A stretch of DNA of 64,000 nucleotides from Litoribacter ruber (GCF_018500185.1 NZ_JAHBGI010000010.1:93402-157401); one strand, 5' to 3'. Shown: positions 14,435 to 24,192, numbered from the stretch's first letter. Notes: a model not told the origin generated them from the letters alone. A program made the numbers and translations.

Positions 14435-16825
14435 ATGCTATATCCCAAAAGCCTTGAGCATAAGATTGATTTTGACAAAATCAAAGATCACATCAAGGCC
14501 GAATGTACAAGCCCACTAGGGGTGGAGTTTGTTTCCAAGATTTCCTTTTCCAAGGACCCCAAATTGATACAAAAGCTTCTCGACCAAACCGAGGAGTTTA
14601 GGCAGATCATCATATCCGGTGAGATGTTTCCCGCTTCCAACTTCTTGAATATTTACCCTTTTCTGGAAAAAGCCAAGATTGAGGGGACCTTTCTATATGA
14701 GGATGAGTTTCATGACATCAAAATGTCATTGATCACCCTGAGGGGATGCACGGCATTTCTGGAAAAGTACCAGGAAGAATATCCGAATCTGTATCAGCTG
14801 GTAGGCATGGTGACTTTGGACAATACCCTGCTGAAGGCAATTGAGAAGGTGATTGATGAAAAAGGAAAGCTGAAAAACAATGCTTCCAAAGAATTGGCCT
14901 TGATCCGGTCGCAGATCCTTTATGAAGAAAACAGGTTGAGGAAGGTGCTGGATAGGATTTTCAGAGAAGCCAAATCCAAGGGGTATACGCCGGAGGATGC
15001 TTCGCTCACCATCAGGGGAGGAAGGATGGTGATGCCTGTTTTGGCTGAAAACAAGCGTAAGATTAAAGGTTTCGTACACGATGAATCCGCCACTGGTCAG
15101 ACGGTGTACCTCGAACCTGCCGAGGTACTGGACATCAACAATGAACTCAAGGAATTGGAGTACATGGAGCGAAGGGAGATCACCAAGATCCTTACGCAAC
15201 TTACCGATACCTTGCGGCCCTATATTCCAGACCTGAGAAAGGCTTTCCAGTTTCTAGGCATGGTGGATTTCATCCGGGCTAAGGCTAGGTTTGCCATTAA
15301 GGTGAATGCAAGCAAGCCCTCCTATGAAAAAGCCAAGGTGATCGAATGGTACAACGCCCGACACCCGCTATTGGAAATGGCTTTGGCCCAGCAAGGCAAA
15401 AAGATAACCCCGCTTAACATACAGCTTGACCATAACAAAAGGCTCCTAGTGATCTCTGGACCAAATGCCGGAGGTAAGTCGGTGACCTTAAAAACGGTAT
15501 CCCTACTCCAATATATGGTGCAGTGTGGTCTACTGATCCCGGTGGATCCACATTCCAAGTTTAGCATTTTCAACAACCTGTTCATCGACATAGGAGATGA
15601 GCAGAATATAGAAAACGACTTGAGTACTTACAGCTCACACTTGATGAGCATGAAGTATTTTACCGAATTTGCCGACAAGAAGACCATATTCTTTATTGAC
15701 GAATTTGGCACGGGTACCGAGCCGCAATTTGGCGGGGCCATCGCGGAGGCGATCCTGCTAGCCCTCAACCAAACGGGAGCGTATGGGATAGTGACTACCC
15801 ACTACGGCAACCTCAAACAGGTGGCGGCCAAGCACCAGGGCATGGTCAATGGTGCCATGCGGTACGACGTGGATAAACTCGAGCCTCTCTACCAATTGGA
15901 GGTAGGCAAGCCTGGGAGTTCCTTTGCTTTGGAAATCGCCTCCAAAATCGGGATCCGCAAGGATATCATAGCAGAAGCCAAAGAGAAAATAGGGGAGGAG
16001 CGGGTGCGATATGACAAGCTTCTCAACAAGGTAGAAGCGGAAAAAAACAAGTATGACAAGCTCTTGCTGGAAACCCAGATGAAAGACCGTCTACTGACCA
16101 AACTTATGGAAGAGTACTCTCAGTTAAAGGAAACTTTAGAAAAGAACAAAAAGGAAATTGTGCAACAGGCCAAGGTGGAGGCCAAGCAACTGCTTGATCA
16201 AACCAACAGGCAAATAGAAGCCACTATCCGGGAGATCCGTGAAAGCAAGGCTGATAAGGAGGCCACCAAAAAGGCCAGAGCCACTCTCGAGCAGCACAAG
16301 CAGGAGGTGAAGCCTGAAAAGCAGAAAGTAGCCCAGGGGGCTGAGATTAAGGTGGTCGGAGGAGCTATTCAGCCTGGCGACCATGTGAGGCTGAAGGATA
16401 ACGGGGCCGTTGCTGAGGTGATTTCGATCAAAAATAAGGATGTGGAAATCAGCATTGGGGAGCTAAAATCCAATGTGAAACTCAACAGGCTGGAGAAGAT
16501 CAGCAAAACTGAGGTAAAAAAAGAGAAGAAAGCCATTGCCAAGCGCATGTCCTATGACACCACGGCGGCCATGCGCGAGTTTAATGTCAACCTTGACTTG
16601 AGAGGCAAAAGGGGAGAAGAGATTCTGCCGATGGTCGAAAGATTTGTCGATGAGGGCTTCATGTTAGGCTTGAAGGATCTTCGGATCGTCCATGGCAAAG
16701 GAGATGGCATCTTGAGAGATATTACCAGAAACCTGTTGAGGCACATGGATAGTGTTTCCTCATTTGAAGACGAGCATGCCGATAGAGGGGGAGCTGGAGT
16801 GACGCTGGTGACGCTGAAGCAGTAA
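14435..16825 (+). CDS. mutS2: Endonuclease MutS2
   Basis: A 796-residue protein with the MutS core without a mismatch-recognition domain. It has clamp and lever helices, Walker A GPNAGGKS (about 342), Walker B IFFIDEFGTGTEP, a long coiled coil (about 520-640), and a C-terminal Smr nuclease domain (from about 715) with LDLRGKR and HGKGDG. MutS2 proteins suppress homologous recombination by cutting branched DNA, and some act on collided ribosomes. All functional motifs are intact and the length is typical. Confidence 0.97.
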   Translation: MLYPKSLEHKIDFDKIKDHIKAECTSPLGVEFVSKISFSKDPKLIQKLLDQTEEFRQIIISGEMFPASNFLNIYPFLEKAKIEGTFLYEDEFHDIKMSLITLRGCTAFLEKYQEEYPNLYQLVGMVTLDNTLLKAIEKVIDEKGKLKNNASKELALIRSQILYEENRLRKVLDRIFREAKSKGYTPEDASLTIRGGRMVMPVLAENKRKIKGFVHDESATGQTVYLEPAEVLDINNELKELEYMERREITKILTQLTDTLRPYIPDLRKAFQFLGMVDFIRAKARFAIKVNASKPSYEKAKVIEWYNARHPLLEMALAQQGKKITPLNIQLDHNKRLLVISGPNAGGKSVTLKTVSLLQYMVQCGLLIPVDPHSKFSIFNNLFIDIGDEQNIENDLSTYSSHLMSMKYFTEFADKKTIFFIDEFGTGTEPQFGGAIAEAILLALNQTGAYGIVTTHYGNLKQVAAKHQGMVNGAMRYDVDKLEPLYQLEVGKPGSSFALEIASKIGIRKDIIAEAKEKIGEERVRYDKLLNKVEAEKNKYDKLLLETQMKDRLLTKLMEEYSQLKETLEKNKKEIVQQAKVEAKQLLDQTNRQIEATIREIRESKADKEATKKARATLEQHKQEVKPEKQKVAQGAEIKVVGGAIQPGDHVRLKDNGAVAEVISIKNKDVEISIGELKSNVKLNRLEKISKTEVKKEKKAIAKRMSYDTTAAMREFNVNLDLRGKRGEEILPMVERFVDEGFMLGLKDLRIVHGKGDGILRDITRNLLRHMDSVSSFEDEHADRGGAGVTLVTLKQ

Positions 16826-16831
16826 AAATAA

Positions 16832-16876
16832 GAAGTTCATCATTTGATCACTAAATAATGATGAATGATGAACTTC
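16832..16876. terminator. Hairpin after mutS2
   Basis: GAAGTTCATCATT (16832-16844) pairs with AATGATGAACTTC (16864-16876) around a 19-nt loop in the space between the converging mutS2 and a lipoprotein gene. No clean T-run follows. The arms consist of ATGATGAA-type sequence repeated further on, so it may be a repeat rather than a true terminator. Confidence 0.4.
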
Positions 16877-16911
16877 GAATAATGAATAATGAAGTAATGA
16901 CCGCGTTAAGC

Positions 16912-17388
16912 CTACTCTTTCGTCAACTCAAACACATATGAACCTGCCACAGCATTGGTTCTTGCGTTGGGCATTGGGATGGAGAAGCTGAGTCGGAGGT
17001 TGTTTTGGTTGCGGGTGAATTGGATTTCTTCTCCGGAGGCGGGTTGATCGCCTGTCAATATCACCCGGTCAAGGTTGCTGCCTGCCAAGGACCAATTGCC
17101 TGAGGCATCAAAGATCCCCTGCCCATTTGAACTGCTATAGGTGCGGCTTTGGCCGGAAGCATTGAAGGTGATTGAAAAACCGTTGAACAAGTCCGTTTGG
17201 TTTGCCCCATCTTTTGTCACAGAGCCTCCTTGGGCCACCGTCCAAGTGGCTGATCCATCATCGGCCAGTTCTTCGATTGCCAATTGTTCTGGGGTTTTTT
17301 GGTCTGGTTCGGGAGTTTCACTTCCGCAGGCAGATGCCGCAATCAAAATAGTTAAGGCTAAAAAGCCTTTTAGTAGATGCTTGATCAT
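16912..17388 (-). CDS. Small lipoprotein of unknown function
   Basis: 158 residues: signal sequence with lipobox AASACG (Cys at about 21), a short Pro/Glu/Asp-rich linker, then a beta-rich domain (TWTVAQGGSVTKDG, FNGFSITFNASG, GNWSLAGSNLDRVIL, NNLRLSFSIP). The pattern resembles the lipocalin-like calycin domains common in Bacteroidota lipoproteins, but I cannot assign a family. No functional link to neighbours. Confidence 0.6.
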   Translation of the reverse strand: MIKHLLKGFLALTILIAASACGSETPEPDQKTPEQLAIEELADDGSATWTVAQGGSVTKDGANQTDLFNGFSITFNASGQSRTYSSSNGQGIFDASGNWSLAGSNLDRVILTGDQPASGEEIQFTRNQNNLRLSFSIPMPNARTNAVAGSYVFELTKE

Positions 17389-17434
17389 AAATACAAAATT
17401 GTTCTGCTGTAAATTTAACTAATCCCTTCAAAAA

Positions 17435-18070
17435 TCAAAGCTGATTTTTAAGCTTGTAGTCTTCAATGGATATGGTTTGATCACAAAAATTGTATTCCCT
17501 TTCATCATTGGAGCAGATTATGGTAGTTTTCTGTAGGCCGAATTTTTTTACCATATCCAAATACCAATTCACCCCCCTCACATCCAGATTGGAGGTAGGC
17601 TCGTCCAAAAGCATCAGTGGGGAGTCGGAGAAAAAGCACACACCCAGTTTAAGCCGTTGCTTCATTCCGCTGGAAAAGAACTGGATCTGTTTGTTTTTAT
17701 GCTCCTGAAGATACATCAATTCCAGCATTTTTTCGGTGGTCAAACCTTCAAGTTTGTTCTTGAATTTGAAATGGAAATCCAGAAACTCCACCAGGGTGAA
17801 TTCTTCCGGAAGCTCGAGATAGGGGGCGCTCAGGGTAAGGTATTGGTAAAAATCTTCCTCGGTAATGGTTCGGTCGTTGGCCTGATAGGTGATTTTGCCT
17901 TCAGTGAGGGGAATAAGGCCTGAAAGGCACTTCAAAAAAGTGGATTTTCCGGAGCCGTTGCTTCCGGTGATGGCTATTTTGCTGTGAGAAGGAAAAACCA
18001 GGCTGACATTTTTGAAAATCCAGTCGTATTGGAATCTCTTGGCAGCCTGGTCTAGCTGTATGCTGATCAT
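17435..18070 (-). CDS. ABC transporter ATP-binding protein without adjacent permease
   Basis: 211 residues forming one ABC ATPase domain: Walker A TGSNGSGKST, signature FSSGMKQRLKLG, Walker B LMLLDEPTSNLD. It is one base after lpxA and is last in the lipid A operon. No membrane partner is encoded next to it, so its substrate is unknown. The short form resembles CcmA-type or gliding-type ATPases. Export of a lipid A-related molecule is possible from context only. Confidence 0.85.
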   Translation of the reverse strand: MISIQLDQAAKRFQYDWIFKNVSLVFPSHSKIAITGSNGSGKSTFLKCLSGLIPLTEGKITYQANDRTITEEDFYQYLTLSAPYLELPEEFTLVEFLDFHFKFKNKLEGLTTEKMLELMYLQEHKNKQIQFFSSGMKQRLKLGVCFFSDSPLMLLDEPTSNLDVRGVNWYLDMVKKFGLQKTTIICSNDEREYNFCDQTISIEDYKLKNQL

Positions 18071-18071
18071 A

Positions 18072-18851
18072 TCAATTGAAATATCCCTTCATGACACCTC
18101 TCTCTGAAGTGCGGATAAAATTGACAATTTCGTCTCTTTCTTTGGTTGCCGGCAGGTTGATTTCAATTTCCTCCAGGGCCCTGCTGTTATTAAGACTGTT
18201 AAGGAAAAGATAGCGATAGACTTCCTGTATGTGGCTGATGGCCTCGCTGGAAAATCCTCTTCTTCTCAATCCTAAGGAATTTACACCCGCATAGCTAAGC
18301 GGCTCTCGGGCTGCCTTGGTAAAGGGTGGCACATCCTTTCTTACCAGTGATCCACCCGAAATCATAGAGTGCATGCCTATTTTGACAAATTGGTGTATGG
18401 CGCTGCTGCCGCCCACTATTGCCCAATCGTCAATAGTAACGTGCCCTGCCACCTGTACAGAGTTGGCGATGATCACATTGTCGCCCACAAAACAGTCATG
18501 GGCAATGTGAACATAGGCCATTATCAAGCAGTTAGAACCAACCTTGGTAGTCCTTTTGTCCAAAGTACCCCGGCTGATGGTGACGCACTCGCGAATGGTG
18601 GTGTTGTCACCAATTTCCACTGTAGAGTCCTCTCCCTGGAATTTAAGGTCTTGAGGAATGGCACAGATTACCGCGCCAGGGAAAATTTTGCAGTTTTTGC
18701 CAATCTTGGCCCCAGGGTAGATGGTTACATTTGACCCAATCCAAGTCCCTTCACCAATTTCAACATTTTCATGAATGCAGGTAAAAGGGTCTATGGTTAC
18801 ATTTTCTCCAATTACTGCACTTTCTTCTATATGCGCTAGCTTACTTATCAT
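18072..18851 (-). CDS. lpxA: UDP-N-acetylglucosamine O-acyltransferase LpxA
   Basis: First acylation of lipid A synthesis: transfers a 3-hydroxyacyl chain from ACP to UDP-GlcNAc. The 259 residues begin with hexapeptide repeats of a left-handed beta-helix (for example VTIDPFTCIHENVEIGEG), contain the catalytic-histidine segment YVHIAHDCFVGDN, GGSSAIHQFVKIG, and a helical C-terminal domain. The start codon overlaps the lpxC-fabZ stop by 4 bp. Confidence 0.97.
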   Translation of the reverse strand: MISKLAHIEESAVIGENVTIDPFTCIHENVEIGEGTWIGSNVTIYPGAKIGKNCKIFPGAVICAIPQDLKFQGEDSTVEIGDNTTIRECVTISRGTLDKRTTKVGSNCLIMAYVHIAHDCFVGDNVIIANSVQVAGHVTIDDWAIVGGSSAIHQFVKIGMHSMISGGSLVRKDVPPFTKAAREPLSYAGVNSLGLRRRGFSSEAISHIQEVYRYLFLNSLNNSRALEEIEINLPATKERDEIVNFIRTSERGVMKGYFN

Positions 18852-20242
18852 GCTTCTTTTCTTACGATACTTGCGGTCATGACGGCTTCACAGACCAATG
18901 TGTTGCCCACATATGCCTCGCCTTTCATTTTGGCTATACCTCTTCTGATCGGAGCCAAGAGCTCACATTTGAAAATCAGGGTATCACCAGGAAGTACCAT
19001 CTTTCTAAATTTGCAACTTTCAATTCCTAAAAAGTAGGTCCAGTAATTTTCAGGGTCATCCACAGTGCTCAAAACAAGGATTCCCCCAGTCTGTGCCATG
19101 GCTTCCACTTGAAGTACTCCGGGCATCACCGGATTGTTTGGGAAATGCCCCATAAAGAACGGTTCGTTGATGGTCACGTTCTTCACACCGGCTACTACTG
19201 TATCGTCCAAATAAATGATTTTATCCAACAACTGGAAGGGATACCTGTGTGGCAATATATTGCTGATCTGATTGATGTCCAAAACAGGCGGAAGCTTTGG
19301 ATCATAATGAGGGATGTGGCTAGGCCCGCTTTTCTCCATGGCTCTTTTCAGCTTTTTGGCAAAAGCCACATTGGCGGCATGGCCAGGTCGGGCCGCCAGA
19401 ATCTGGGCCTTCAGAGGTCTTCCTACCAAAGCCAAATCCCCTACCACGTCCAAGAGTTTATGTCTGGCTGGCTCGTTTTTATAACGGAGCTCCACATTGT
19501 TCAAAATGCCTTCTTTTCGAACCTCAACCTTAGGTTTGTTGAACATTTTGGCCAAATTGGCCAATTCTGCTTCTTCCACCACGCGATCCACCACCACAAT
19601 GGCATTGTTTAGATCGCCACCTTTAATCAGGTTCTGGTTATATAGCATTTCCAATTCATGCAAAAAGCAGAAAGTCCTACAAGAGGCAATCTCATTTTTG
19701 AATTGGCTGATGTCGGTAATGGAGGCGTGCTGGCTTCCCAAAACAGGGGAATTGTAATCCACCATTACGGTCACTCTATAGTCGTCGAGGGGCAGAGCTG
19801 CCATTTCCACTTCCCGCTCGGAATCTCTGTAATGGATACTTTCGGGAACTTCAAAGAATCTTCTCAAGGCATTCTGCTCTTGAAATCCTGCATCCTCCAA
19901 GATATTGATAAACTGGATGGAGCTGCCGTCCATGATAGGGGGCTCGGGGCCATCCAGCTGTATAAGTACATTGTCAATCTCAAGACCAACCAATGCTGCC
20001 AATACGTGCTCAACGGTGAAAACCCTAGCTCCGCCCTGCTCGAGGGTGGTACCGCGGGATACGTCCACTACATTGTCCACGTCCGCATCTATGATAGGCT
20101 GGCCTTCCAAGTCAGTCCTTTGGAACTTGTAGCCATGGTTTGGTGGGGCAGGGACAAAAGTCATGTTGGTGACTACTCCTGTATGTAGGCCCACGCCTGA
20201 CACGGATACTTGCTTTCCTATGGTATGCTGTTTTACTTTCAT
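18848..20242 (-). CDS. lpxC-fabZ: Bifunctional LpxC deacetylase / FabZ dehydratase
   Basis: 464 residues. The first about 300 are LpxC, the zinc deacetylase that commits UDP-acyl-GlcNAc to lipid A: TVEHVLAAL supplies one zinc His, and HKLLDVVGDLAL supplies the second His and the Asp. Residues about 320-464 are FabZ, the 3-hydroxyacyl-ACP dehydratase: ILPHRYPFQLLDKI and GHFPNNPVMPGVLQVEAMAQ contain the catalytic His and Glu. The fusion is a Bacteroidota hallmark and links fatty-acid elongation to lipid A supply. It sits between lpxD and lpxA. Confidence 0.97.
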   Translation of the reverse strand: MKVKQHTIGKQVSVSGVGLHTGVVTNMTFVPAPPNHGYKFQRTDLEGQPIIDADVDNVVDVSRGTTLEQGGARVFTVEHVLAALVGLEIDNVLIQLDGPEPPIMDGSSIQFINILEDAGFQEQNALRRFFEVPESIHYRDSEREVEMAALPLDDYRVTVMVDYNSPVLGSQHASITDISQFKNEIASCRTFCFLHELEMLYNQNLIKGGDLNNAIVVVDRVVEEAELANLAKMFNKPKVEVRKEGILNNVELRYKNEPARHKLLDVVGDLALVGRPLKAQILAARPGHAANVAFAKKLKRAMEKSGPSHIPHYDPKLPPVLDINQISNILPHRYPFQLLDKIIYLDDTVVAGVKNVTINEPFFMGHFPNNPVMPGVLQVEAMAQTGGILVLSTVDDPENYWTYFLGIESCKFRKMVLPGDTLIFKCELLAPIRRGIAKMKGEAYVGNTLVCEAVMTASIVRKEA

Positions 20243-20294
20243 TCAGAATATTTCTTTTCGAAGGGTCGAAATTCTTTTGGAACAAGCTCCAAAT

Positions 20295-21317
20295 TTATTG
20301 TTTTTTTTCTAGATCTTTCAATTTGTTTTGAAGCTCTGGCAATTTTCTAAAAACCGCGTAGGATTTCAGAAAGTCTTTGATGTCCATAGCCATGTAGCCC
20401 AAAAGGGTGTTGCCGGGCTTGGTGATAGACTTTGAAATCCCTGTATTTGCTCCAATTGTGGTGTTGTCGGCAATTTTCAAATGTCCAACAATCCCTGCTT
20501 TTCCGGCGATTATGCAGTTCTTTCCTATTTCGGTGGAACCAGAGATTCCAGCCTGGGCGGCAATTACCGTGTTTTCGCCGATTACCACATTATGGGCAAT
20601 TTGCACAAGGTTGTCAATTTTCACGCCTTTTTTGACGATCGTTGACCCCATCGTGGCCCTGTCCAAGGTGGAGTTTGCCCCAATGCTTACATTGTCTTCC
20701 AATACCACGTTGCCGAGTTGGGGGATGTTTTTATAGGTGCCGTCAGCCTGTGGGGCAAAGCCAAAACCGTCGGCGCCAACTACCGCATTGGCGTGGACAT
20801 CACAGTTGTTGCCGATCACACAGTCGTTGAGGATTCTTGCACCAGAGAAGATTTTACAGTTGTCGCCAATAGTCACATTGTCCCCAATAAATGCCTGGGG
20901 GTGGATTTTGGTGTTTTTTCCGATTTTGGTGTTTTTCCCGATATGGGAAAAAGCGCCGCGATAGCCATTTTCACCCATGGTACTGGTGGGGTCCATGTAG
21001 GAAGGTTGCTCTACGCCCAGCTTGTCTTCCTTGATCATCATTTCATAAGCTTCCAGCAATTGGGTAAAACCTATATAGGGATCTTCAACTTTGATCAGGG
21101 TGGTGTTATAATCCTTGGAAGGGCTAAAACTGTCGGCTACAATCACCGCACTTGCTTTGGTGGTATAAAGGTAGTTTTCGTATTTCAGGTTGGAAAGAAA
21201 ACTGATTCCCCCGGGGCTGCCTTCTTGGATTTTGTCCAGTCTGCTTACCTTTTGAGAACCATCGCCTTCTACTTTGCCATTCAAAAGTTCAGCTACTTGA
21301 CTGATGGTAAATTCCAT
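20295..21317 (-). CDS. lpxD: UDP-3-O-acylglucosamine N-acyltransferase LpxD
   Basis: 340 residues: N-terminal uridine-binding domain (VAELLNGKVEGDGSQ, GGISFLSNLKYE), a central left-handed beta-helix of hexapeptide repeats with NLVQIAHNVVIGENT supplying the catalytic His, and a C-terminal helix. Adds the second acyl chain in lipid A synthesis. Encoded 27 bases after the HD protein gene in the same operon. Confidence 0.97.
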   Translation of the reverse strand: MEFTISQVAELLNGKVEGDGSQKVSRLDKIQEGSPGGISFLSNLKYENYLYTTKASAVIVADSFSPSKDYNTTLIKVEDPYIGFTQLLEAYEMMIKEDKLGVEQPSYMDPTSTMGENGYRGAFSHIGKNTKIGKNTKIHPQAFIGDNVTIGDNCKIFSGARILNDCVIGNNCDVHANAVVGADGFGFAPQADGTYKNIPQLGNVVLEDNVSIGANSTLDRATMGSTIVKKGVKIDNLVQIAHNVVIGENTVIAAQAGISGSTEIGKNCIIAGKAGIVGHLKIADNTTIGANTGISKSITKPGNTLLGYMAMDIKDFLKSYAVFRKLPELQNKLKDLEKKQ

Positions 21318-21344
21318 GGATGTTAATTTTATGTTGGCTCAAAG

Positions 21345-22565
21345 TTAAATTTTTTTGGCTCGACAAGCGTAATACTTTTTTACAATTTTGCTCATAGCTT
21401 TGATGTTTGGTAAGTCAGCCGCTTGGGCCACATCGATCACCTGACCTTTTTTTGTGTAGATCAGGATGCTGTCTTTGGCCACATACGCATTGTTGCTGAT
21501 GCTGCCATAAGAAAAGAAATAGGGGAGGTATGCTTCCGGAATGTCCAGTTTCTGGATGGTTTTCTTTTTCATTTCCTCTAGTTGCGATTTTTCAATAGGG
21601 GAGCTTACCAGGTCAACTTTGAAAAGGTTGCGTGTCAAAAACATGTTGGAAATAGTTTTGAGCACAAAGTCCTCATTGGACTTCCAAAGTTTTACAGCCC
21701 CCCAAATATCAAAATCATCAAGCTGGGTGAAAATATCAAGAAGCTCTTTGGAGTTTTGAAAATCCTCTACTGTATAATCGTATTTGAGCAAATGGATGAG
21801 TTCGTCGGTTCCATTAAGGTTAACGCCGGATTGCTGTACTTCTTTTGCCCGGCTGATTAAATTGATGAGCATTTTTTCCGCGCTCACGGTGGTTTTGTGC
21901 AGGTATACCTGCCAATACATTAGCCTTCTGGCACTTAGGAAATTTTCAATGCTGTAGATTCCTTTTTCCTCAATAACCAAGGCATCATCTTTGATGTTCA
22001 TCATCTTGATAATCCTGTCCGCCCCGATGGTACCTTCGGAGACCCCAGTGAAGAAACAGTCACGTTGGAGGTAGTCCAAGCGGTCTATGTCCAGTTGGCT
22101 GGATACCAGTTGATGGAAAAACTTCCGCTCGTATCGCCCGGTAAAGATCTTGATGGCCAGTTCCAGCTGGTTGTTAAACTCCTTATTGAGCGCCTCAATG
22201 ATCAGCAGGGAGAGTTTCTCATGGTGGATGTCCTTGAGCAGGCTAAATTCCAATGCATGGGAAAACGGCCCGTGGCCGATATCATGGAGCAAAATAGCAA
22301 TAAGAGAAGCTTCATACTCCTCATTGCTGATTTCGTGGCCTTTATTTCGTAAATTGTCAAGAGTAATGCTCATCAGGTGCATGGCTCCCAAGGCATGGTG
22401 AAACCTGGTGTGCAGTGCCCCCGGATAAATGAAATCCGTCAAACCCAGCTGTTTGATTCTACGTAACCTTTGAAAGTAGGGGTGATCAATGATGGCGAAA
22501 ATGAGCTCGCTGGGAATGGTTATAAAACCATAGACAGGATCGTTGAGTATTTTATGGCTGTTCAA
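21345..22565 (-). CDS. HD-domain phosphohydrolase (dNTPase-like)
   Basis: 406 residues with the HD signature as HTRFHHALGAMHL (first His), LLHDIGHGPFSHALE (His-Asp) and a later SQLDIDRLDYLQRD (final Asp), the pattern of the SAMHD1/YdhJ-like branch. Likely hydrolyses nucleotides, with the substrate not predictable. The frame has a stop three codons before the TTG at 22565 and no ATG before the conserved core, so TTG is the probable start. It heads the lpxD-lpxC/fabZ-lpxA operon. Confidence 0.87.
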   Translation of the reverse strand: MNSHKILNDPVYGFITIPSELIFAIIDHPYFQRLRRIKQLGLTDFIYPGALHTRFHHALGAMHLMSITLDNLRNKGHEISNEEYEASLIAILLHDIGHGPFSHALEFSLLKDIHHEKLSLLIIEALNKEFNNQLELAIKIFTGRYERKFFHQLVSSQLDIDRLDYLQRDCFFTGVSEGTIGADRIIKMMNIKDDALVIEEKGIYSIENFLSARRLMYWQVYLHKTTVSAEKMLINLISRAKEVQQSGVNLNGTDELIHLLKYDYTVEDFQNSKELLDIFTQLDDFDIWGAVKLWKSNEDFVLKTISNMFLTRNLFKVDLVSSPIEKSQLEEMKKKTIQKLDIPEAYLPYFFSYGSISNNAYVAKDSILIYTKKGQVIDVAQAADLPNIKAMSKIVKKYYACRAKKI

Positions 22566-22591
22566 TGGCCTTTATTTTTTGTGAGTAATAA

Positions 22592-22599
22592 CAAAAGTA
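22592..22599 (-). promoter_or_regulatory. -7 box for the HD-lpx operon
   Basis: On the minus strand TACTTTTG matches TAnnTTTG. A TTTG at 22624-22627 is 24 bases upstream, longer than the usual 19. On the plus strand a weaker TAATTTTA (22604-22611), preceded by TTTG at 22578-22581, could drive porX. The two promoters would overlap back to back. Confidence 0.45.
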
Positions 22600-22631
22600 A
22601 TTATAATTTTAAAAGATATAAACCAAATAAT

Positions 22632-24191
22632 ATGCAAAAATTCAAAATCCTTTGGGCTGATGACGAAATTGATCTACTGAAACCCCATATCATGTTTTTG
22701 GAACAAAAAGGCTACGAGATTACCACCGTCAACAGCGGTGTGGATGCCGTGGAGAAAGTGGAGGAGAGCAATTTTGATGTGATCTTTTTGGACGAAATGA
22801 TGCCTGGCATGACCGGTTTGGAAACCCTCCAGCAGGTCAAGATTTTGAAACCGCAAACACCCGTGGTGATGATCACCAAAAGTGAAGAGGAGCATATTAT
22901 GGATGATGCCATCGGCGGAAAAATCGCCGATTACCTTATCAAACCTATTAACCCCAACCAGATCCTGCTTTCCGTCAAGAAGATCCTTCAGAATAAAAGA
23001 TTGATCACTGAGAAAACAAACCTGAGTTATCAGCAGGATTTCAGGAATATCAGCATGGCTTACAATGATGCCATTGATCATGATGAGTGGGCCGATATTT
23101 ATACCAAGCTGGTATATTGGGAACTGGAGATCGACAAGACGGAAAACAAGAGCATGCAGGAAGTGCTCGACACCCAAAAAACGGAGGCCAACGCCAACTT
23201 TGCCAAATTCATCAAGGAAAACTACCTTGATTGGCTCAATGAAAAAGGGATAGACAAACCCATTCTTTCCCATCAGGTGATGCGGGAAAAGGTTTTTCCG
23301 AAGCTTCAAGAAGGGAAACCCCTGTTTTTTATCGTTATTGATAACCTTCGTCTTGACCAGTGGGAGGTAATCGAACCTTTGCTTTCTACCCATTTTGTAG
23401 TGCAGAGCGATGAGACGTATTACAGTATTTTGCCCACCACTACGGCATATGCCAGAAATGCCCTATTTAGTGGTATGATGCCTATGGACATGGCAAGGTT
23501 CCATCCCGACCTGTGGGAAGGGGAGGATACCGATGAGGGCAAGAATAACCACGAAGAGGAGTTTTTGAATGAAAATATCAAGAGAAACAAGCTTAACATA
23601 AAGAGCAGTTACCATAAAATCCTACAGGCGCATCAGGGCAAGGCCGTGGTGGATGCTTTTCCCAATCTGATGAATAATGACCTGAACGTGTTGGTATACA
23701 ATTTTGTGGACATGCTTTCGCACGCCCGAACGGACATGAAAATGATCCGTGAGCTGGCTCCGAACGAATCCGCATATAGGTCCCTAACGGAAAGCTGGTT
23801 TACCCATTCCTCCCTCTTTGAGCTGTTGAAGAAAATAAGCGATGCTGGAGCCGATGTAATTATTACCACTGATCACGGGACCAAAAGGGTGCACCGCCCT
23901 TACAAAATAATCGGCGATAGGACTGTAACGACCAACTTGCGATACAAGCAGGGGAAGAATCTAAATTTTGAATCCGGAAAGGTTTTCGAGATCAGAAAAC
24001 CGGAAGATGCCAAGCTTCCGAAATTTAATGTTTCAACAAGTTATGTTTTTGCCGTAGAAGACTATTTCTTTGCATATCCTAATAATTACAATTATTATGT
24101 AAATTACTACAAGGACACCTTCCAGCATGGCGGCGTATCGCTTGAGGAAGTAATTGTGCCTTTGGTACATCTTTCACCGAAGAAATATTGA
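22632..24191 (+). CDS. porX: PorX-type response regulator with PglZ domain (T9SS control)
   Basis: 519 residues from the ATG at 22632. The receiver domain (1-120) has acidic residues ADDE at 9-12, phospho-acceptor Asp54 in FLDEMMPG, and the Lys in YLIKPIN. A helical linker follows, then a PglZ/alkaline-phosphatase-like domain (from about 205) with FFIVIDNLRLDQW, SILPTTTAYARNALFSGMMP, NDLNVLVYNFVDMLSHAR and TDHGTKRVHRP for metal binding. This is the PorX architecture, which with PorY and SigP regulates the type IX secretion system and gliding. PorX is a zinc phosphodiesterase on cyclic oligonucleotides in characterised cases. The cognate kinase is not in the window. An upstream in-frame extension overlapping the HD gene was rejected. 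Confidence 0.92.
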   Translation: MQKFKILWADDEIDLLKPHIMFLEQKGYEITTVNSGVDAVEKVEESNFDVIFLDEMMPGMTGLETLQQVKILKPQTPVVMITKSEEEHIMDDAIGGKIADYLIKPINPNQILLSVKKILQNKRLITEKTNLSYQQDFRNISMAYNDAIDHDEWADIYTKLVYWELEIDKTENKSMQEVLDTQKTEANANFAKFIKENYLDWLNEKGIDKPILSHQVMREKVFPKLQEGKPLFFIVIDNLRLDQWEVIEPLLSTHFVVQSDETYYSILPTTTAYARNALFSGMMPMDMARFHPDLWEGEDTDEGKNNHEEEFLNENIKRNKLNIKSSYHKILQAHQGKAVVDAFPNLMNNDLNVLVYNFVDMLSHARTDMKMIRELAPNESAYRSLTESWFTHSSLFELLKKISDAGADVIITTDHGTKRVHRPYKIIGDRTVTTNLRYKQGKNLNFESGKVFEIRKPEDAKLPKFNVSTSYVFAVEDYFFAYPNNYNYYVNYYKDTFQHGGVSLEEVIVPLVHLSPKKY

Positions 24192-24192
24192 T

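Noticed and set aside
18848..20242. LpxC-FabZ fusion as a novel arrangement
   Set aside because: It is a well-known hallmark of Bacteroidota and is reported only as a feature.
22470..22631. 54-codon N-terminal extension of PorX
   Set aside because: It is antisense to the HD gene start, crosses the divergent promoter region, and PorX receivers begin at the MQKFKILWADDE segment.
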